Assembly (NCBI GenBank): GCA_937924505.1
Contig: CALDSR010000013.1
Coordinates: forward strand, 1 to 64,000
Origin: an uncultured Granulosicoccus sp.
GTDB taxonomy: Bacteria; Pseudomonadota; Gammaproteobacteria; Granulosicoccales; Granulosicoccaceae
Reading direction: 5' to 3'
DNA length: 64,000 nt
Part shown: positions 60,663 to 64,000 of the stretch, piece by piece
Layout: every line of letters begins with the position of its first letter
Numbering within the stretch: position 1 is the first letter of the stretch
Translations under genes and position numbers: made by a program
Notes under the pieces: model-generated
Seen by the model: only the letters and a program-made list of their open reading frames with translations
Databases searched by the model: none
What the model was told of the DNA's origin: nothing

Positions 60663-63332
60663 ATGTCGACCCTGCATCTGTCACGACTCCTCAATCCTGG
60701 TTCCATTGCCGTGATCGGTGCGAGTGCACGCGAGACGTCCGCGGGACTTGGCGTTGTGCGAAACCTGCTGGCCGGCAATTATCAGGGCAAGCTCTATTTC
60801 GTCAATCCTCGCTACCAGAGCATTCTCGGCGAACCGTGCTACCCAAGCTTGAAAGTACTACCAGAGACACCAGACCTTGCGCTGATTCTGACCCCGGCAC
60901 GACTGCTCAAACGCGCCTTGATTCAATGTGCCCGTCGCGGCATCAAGGTGGCGATCGTCATGTCGGGCGCCGACGACCCGGCTTCCATGCATCACTATGC
61001 GCAACGGCTGGGTCTACGTATTCTTGGCCCCTACTGCGCCGGGTTGATTCGACCACATCTTGGCATCAATGCAAGCTACAACGTCAACAGAATTAACAAA
61101 GGCTCCCTGGCGATCGTCAGCCAGTCAGCCTCTTTGGGCGGCGCCATGCTCGACTGGGCGGAGACGAGCGGCGTCGGCTTCTCGGCTTTACTATCCACCG
61201 GTAGCGATACCGATATCACGCTCGCAGATCTACTGGATTTACTCGCCGAGGATTATCAGACACGAGCTGTCATCGTCTATCTCGATACGGTCAACAGTAC
61301 CCGCGCCCTGTTAAGCGCCTTGAGCGCCACAGCTCGTATCAAACCGGTCGTGTTGATGAAGTCGACTCAGGCCGGCGCCCGATATTGTGATGCACTGACG
61401 CGTACCGGGCATGTGCACTCATCCGACCATGTCTTTCAAGCAGCCTTGAGCCGAGCCGGAGTGGTTCGTGTCAGAACCTTCAGCAATCTATTCTCGGCAG
61501 CCAAAATGCTTGCATCCGGCATGCGCACCCAAGGTGATCGGGTTGCCATTGTCAGCAACGGCGCCGCTCCGGCCATGCTTGCATTCGAGCGCATCGAACT
61601 TAAAGGCTTCTCGACACCGCAGTTTCGCGGGGATGCCCTGAAAACCATTAAAAGCAGCATGGAAAAAGGTAGCCGCGACTATCTGCAAGGCCACAATCCC
61701 TTTGTGCTGCGCAGCCCCGCGCGTCTACTCAAGCACTATCGAGAGGTTATTGAGGCTCTGCGAAGTTCAGATGAAGTCGATGCGATTTTAGTGTTGTTTG
61801 TACCAGATTCGCGCAGTGACGCAACACTGGTCGCCAAAGCATTGATTGAATGTTTACCCACCCGCAAGCCGATACTCGCGTGCTTTATGGGTGATGCCAG
61901 TGTTGTGGAAGCACGCGAGCATTTGAGCAATGCGGGTATCGCACACTTCCGCACGCCGGAAGCCGCCGCCGATAGTTTCGACTTTCTGCACCGTTACCAC
62001 ATCAGTCAACAACAACTCCTGCAACTGCCTGACCCGGGCTTTGGCAAGATTGAGGCGAAGGTCTCACAGGCTCGCGAGCTTATCGTTCGTGCGATGGCAA
62101 AGGGTGTGCGGGTGCTTGGCCCGCAGCTGACCAAGAAACTGTTGTCGCTATTTGGTATCGAAACACTGAATTCCCGACGGGCGACGACGATCGACAAAGC
62201 GATTGAAGCTGCGCAAAACATCGGCTTTCCGGTTGCCATGAAGTTGGTATCTCCCAATATTTCATACAAGGCCTCAGTGGTACGCACACAATTATCCATC
62301 ATGGACACTCAAGGCGTACGCAATGCCTGGAACCTGATCGAACACGGCCTCACAAGTAAACGGCCAGAGGCCCAATTTCGTGGCGTACTCGTCGAAGAGA
62401 TGCATCAGCCGGAGAACAATCGCGACCTCGCCATTGGCATTTTACGTGATGCGACTTTCGGACCCGTGCTTAATGTCGGCATTGGCGGTGATCTGACACC
62501 ACTACTGCTACGCCGAACCATGCAATTGCCACCATTAAATGATTTTCTCATTGATGAGCTTTTATCAACGCCGGTGCTGCGTAGTTACTTTGGCGAGTTT
62601 CGCCATAGCGAAGCACTGAACATGAAGCGGGTGGCAACGCTGTTGCGCCAGCTATCAGAGTTAAGCGCCGAATTGCCCGAAGTATTTACTCTGGATATGA
62701 ACCCGGTAAGAATCAGTGAAGACCGAATTGTCGCGATGGATGTTCAGGTCGTCCTTGAGAAACCGGCATCGAGAAAACGTTATTCACACCTGGCAATCCA
62801 CCCCTATCCCGCACAGTGGATCCGCACGGTCACACTCAAGAACAAAACGAAGATAAAACTTCGCCCTATTCGACCGGAAGACGCCCAGTCAATTCAGGCA
62901 TTGGTCAGAAATATGTCTGCCAAATCCCGGTTCTATCGCTTTATGCATGCGATCAATGAGTTGACGCCACAGATGACCGCGCAATTTACCAAGCTGGACT
63001 ACGATCGACAAATGGCATTTGTCGCCGAAGCAGAAAATCTTGCGGAGGGCATCGTCGGCGTCAGTCGCTACATTATGAGCTCGGACAAGACCACGGGGGA
63101 GTTCGCCGTGTCAGTCAGCGACAACTGGCAGGAACAGGGACTCGCCAAACAGCTGATGAGCATTCTGATTGAACATGCTCGCTATCAGGGTCTATCTTCA
63201 CTCTATGGCAATGTGCTGCGCAGCAATAGCGCGATGCAGGGCCTGATGAAGGACATGAAATTCAAGGCGCATGGAAACGCTGACGATCCTGAAACAATCG
63301 TTTTTGAATATCAACTCGACACAACTGAATGA
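60663..63332 (+). CDS. Pat-type protein acetyltransferase (acyl-CoA synthetase-like plus GNAT)
   Basis: 889 residues. Order: CoA-binding domain (NPGSIAVIGASARETSAGLG), ligase-CoA domains, an ATP-grasp domain (about 480-700, AMKLVSPNISYKASV), and a C-terminal GNAT domain (about 730-889, KIKLRPIRPEDAQSIQAL and SDNWQEQGLAKQLMSILIEH). The catalytic His of the true NDP-forming synthetases (in SHTG) is replaced here by Arg247 (TRTG), as expected of a lysine acetyltransferase such as PatZ. Divergent from the deacetylase, overlapping the next gene by 4 bases. Confidence 0.9.
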   Translation: MSTLHLSRLLNPGSIAVIGASARETSAGLGVVRNLLAGNYQGKLYFVNPRYQSILGEPCYPSLKVLPETPDLALILTPARLLKRALIQCARRGIKVAIVMSGADDPASMHHYAQRLGLRILGPYCAGLIRPHLGINASYNVNRINKGSLAIVSQSASLGGAMLDWAETSGVGFSALLSTGSDTDITLADLLDLLAEDYQTRAVIVYLDTVNSTRALLSALSATARIKPVVLMKSTQAGARYCDALTRTGHVHSSDHVFQAALSRAGVVRVRTFSNLFSAAKMLASGMRTQGDRVAIVSNGAAPAMLAFERIELKGFSTPQFRGDALKTIKSSMEKGSRDYLQGHNPFVLRSPARLLKHYREVIEALRSSDEVDAILVLFVPDSRSDATLVAKALIECLPTRKPILACFMGDASVVEAREHLSNAGIAHFRTPEAAADSFDFLHRYHISQQQLLQLPDPGFGKIEAKVSQARELIVRAMAKGVRVLGPQLTKKLLSLFGIETLNSRRATTIDKAIEAAQNIGFPVAMKLVSPNISYKASVVRTQLSIMDTQGVRNAWNLIEHGLTSKRPEAQFRGVLVEEMHQPENNRDLAIGILRDATFGPVLNVGIGGDLTPLLLRRTMQLPPLNDFLIDELLSTPVLRSYFGEFRHSEALNMKRVATLLRQLSELSAELPEVFTLDMNPVRISEDRIVAMDVQVVLEKPASRKRYSHLAIHPYPAQWIRTVTLKNKTKIKLRPIRPEDAQSIQALVRNMSAKSRFYRFMHAINELTPQMTAQFTKLDYDRQMAFVAEAENLAEGIVGVSRYIMSSDKTTGEFAVSVSDNWQEQGLAKQLMSILIEHARYQGLSSLYGNVLRSNSAMQGLMKDMKFKAHGNADDPETIVFEYQLDTTE

Positions 63333-64000
63333 GGCCAACACTCCAATCAATCACGCTGGATGTCGATGGCATGACGGTGGCGGGTATCCGACAGTTCTCG
63401 CCTGAGGCGCAGTCACAACCGAGATTGCTTTGCCTGCACGGCTGGCTGGACAACGCCAACAGCTTTGTTCCAATGATGCCATACCTGCCTGCCTTTGATC
63501 TGATCGCCGTGGATCTACCCGGACATGGTTACAGCGATCCATCAACCAAGGGTTATCAACAAGCCGAAGTCATGGTGCATGTTGTCAAGATCATGCAAGC
63601 CCTCGGCTGGGATGAATGTCACCTGATGGGTCACTCCATGGGCGGCGGCATTGCCCCCTTGGTCGCGGTGGCAACACCGGAACGCATCAGCTCACTGACG
63701 CTTATCGAAGCATCGGGACCACTCAGCGAAACCGCCGATGCCTTGCCCGAACGACTTGGACGAGCGCTACAAGACAGACTGACACCTGACAAATATGCAT
63801 CACGAACCTTCGTCAACAAGGACGAAGCTGTTGCGGCACGCCTGAAGGTGGCGAAGATGCACACCGCATCCGCTAAACTTATTATTGACAGACAAGTTAT
63901 CGAGGACGCAGACGGACTGCGCTGGCGGTTCGACCCGGCACTACGGATGGCCTCGTATCAATACCAGACCGAGGAGCAAGTCCACGCAATTCTGTCAGCA
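63329..64000 (+). CDS. Alpha/beta hydrolase (truncated by the window)
   Basis: The frame from the ATG at 63329 is open to the last base (224 codons). LLCLHGWLDNANSFVPMMPY holds the oxyanion HGW, LMGHSMGGGIAPLVA the nucleophile Ser in GHSMGG, and AVDLPGHGYSDPS the DLPGHG loop. The C-terminal acid and His lie beyond the edge. Substrate unknown. Its start overlaps the stop of the acetyltransferase gene (ATGA). Confidence 0.9.
   Translation, partial: MRPTLQSITLDVDGMTVAGIRQFSPEAQSQPRLLCLHGWLDNANSFVPMMPYLPAFDLIAVDLPGHGYSDPSTKGYQQAEVMVHVVKIMQALGWDECHLMGHSMGGGIAPLVAVATPERISSLTLIEASGPLSETADALPERLGRALQDRLTPDKYASRTFVNKDEAVAARLKVAKMHTASAKLIIDRQVIEDADGLRWRFDPALRMASYQYQTEEQVHAILSA

Overview
The window is a gene-dense stretch of bacterial chromosome of moderate GC content, by its gene content and order from a gammaproteobacterium. 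The markers are ponA with divergent pilMNOPQ-aroK-aroB-damX-gltB, divergent tsaD/rpsU, glyQ-glyS-gmhB-plsC, and glnA-DUF4124-ntrB-ntrC. No species can be named from sequence alone. I see no insertion sequence, prophage, CRISPR array, rRNA or tRNA. Nearly all of it is vertical-looking core genome with a few accessory genes.

Layout. 1-3502: start of tsaD (minus), then rpsU-yqeY-gltD-hemE. 3505-7916: a small mixed set, comprising a DMT transporter with a coiled-coil tail, a YciI-like protein, an ankyrin protein, a P-loop kinase-like protein, and a radical SAM protein with a LexA box in front. 8006-25803: PBP1A (minus), then pilMNOPQ, aroKB, a DamX-like SPOR protein, gltB and dnaG. 25812-34603: rsmE, a LEA-2 lipoprotein, sirtuin, SDR, CinA-like protein, lipoprotein, tcdA, GIY-YIG, RRM protein, trmB and an SLC13-type transporter. 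34572-39773 (minus): ypfJ-like protease, unknown ATPase, metA and a DUF3857/transglutaminase protein. 39882-41557: TatD and PhzF. 41581-46674 (minus): glyQ-glyS-gmhB-plsC-AAA ATPase. 46990-51895: the nitrogen module glnA, DUF4124 and ntrBC. 52078-57562: a second DUF3857/transglutaminase protein, a prepilin-like protein, asnS and holA. 57660-64000: pyrD, a DHH phosphoesterase, a divergent HDAC-family deacetylase / Pat-type acetyltransferase pair, and a truncated alpha/beta hydrolase.

Functional links. Glutamine synthetase and both halves of glutamate synthase are present, but gltB and gltD are about 17 kb apart, each next to a gene of the rpsU-yqeY-dnaG macromolecular-synthesis cluster. The block gltD...gltB looks like a circular permutation of the usual ponA-pil-aro-gltBD-hemE order, placed between yqeY and dnaG. 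The glnA and ntrBC promoters each carry two NtrC-type dyads (GCAC-N7-GTGC) exactly 30 bp apart, upstream of a sigma-54-type GG-N10-GC element. The radical SAM gene (PA0069/SPL-like) has a perfect CTGT-N8-ACAG LexA box just upstream.

The strongest leads are the gltB/gltD-rpsU-dnaG rearrangement, the SOS box on the SPL-like gene, the paired NtrC sites, the divergent acetylase/deacetylase pair, the transporter with a cytosolic coiled-coil tail, and the uncharacterised ATPase beside metA. I did not find a clearly new multi-gene defence or mobile system.
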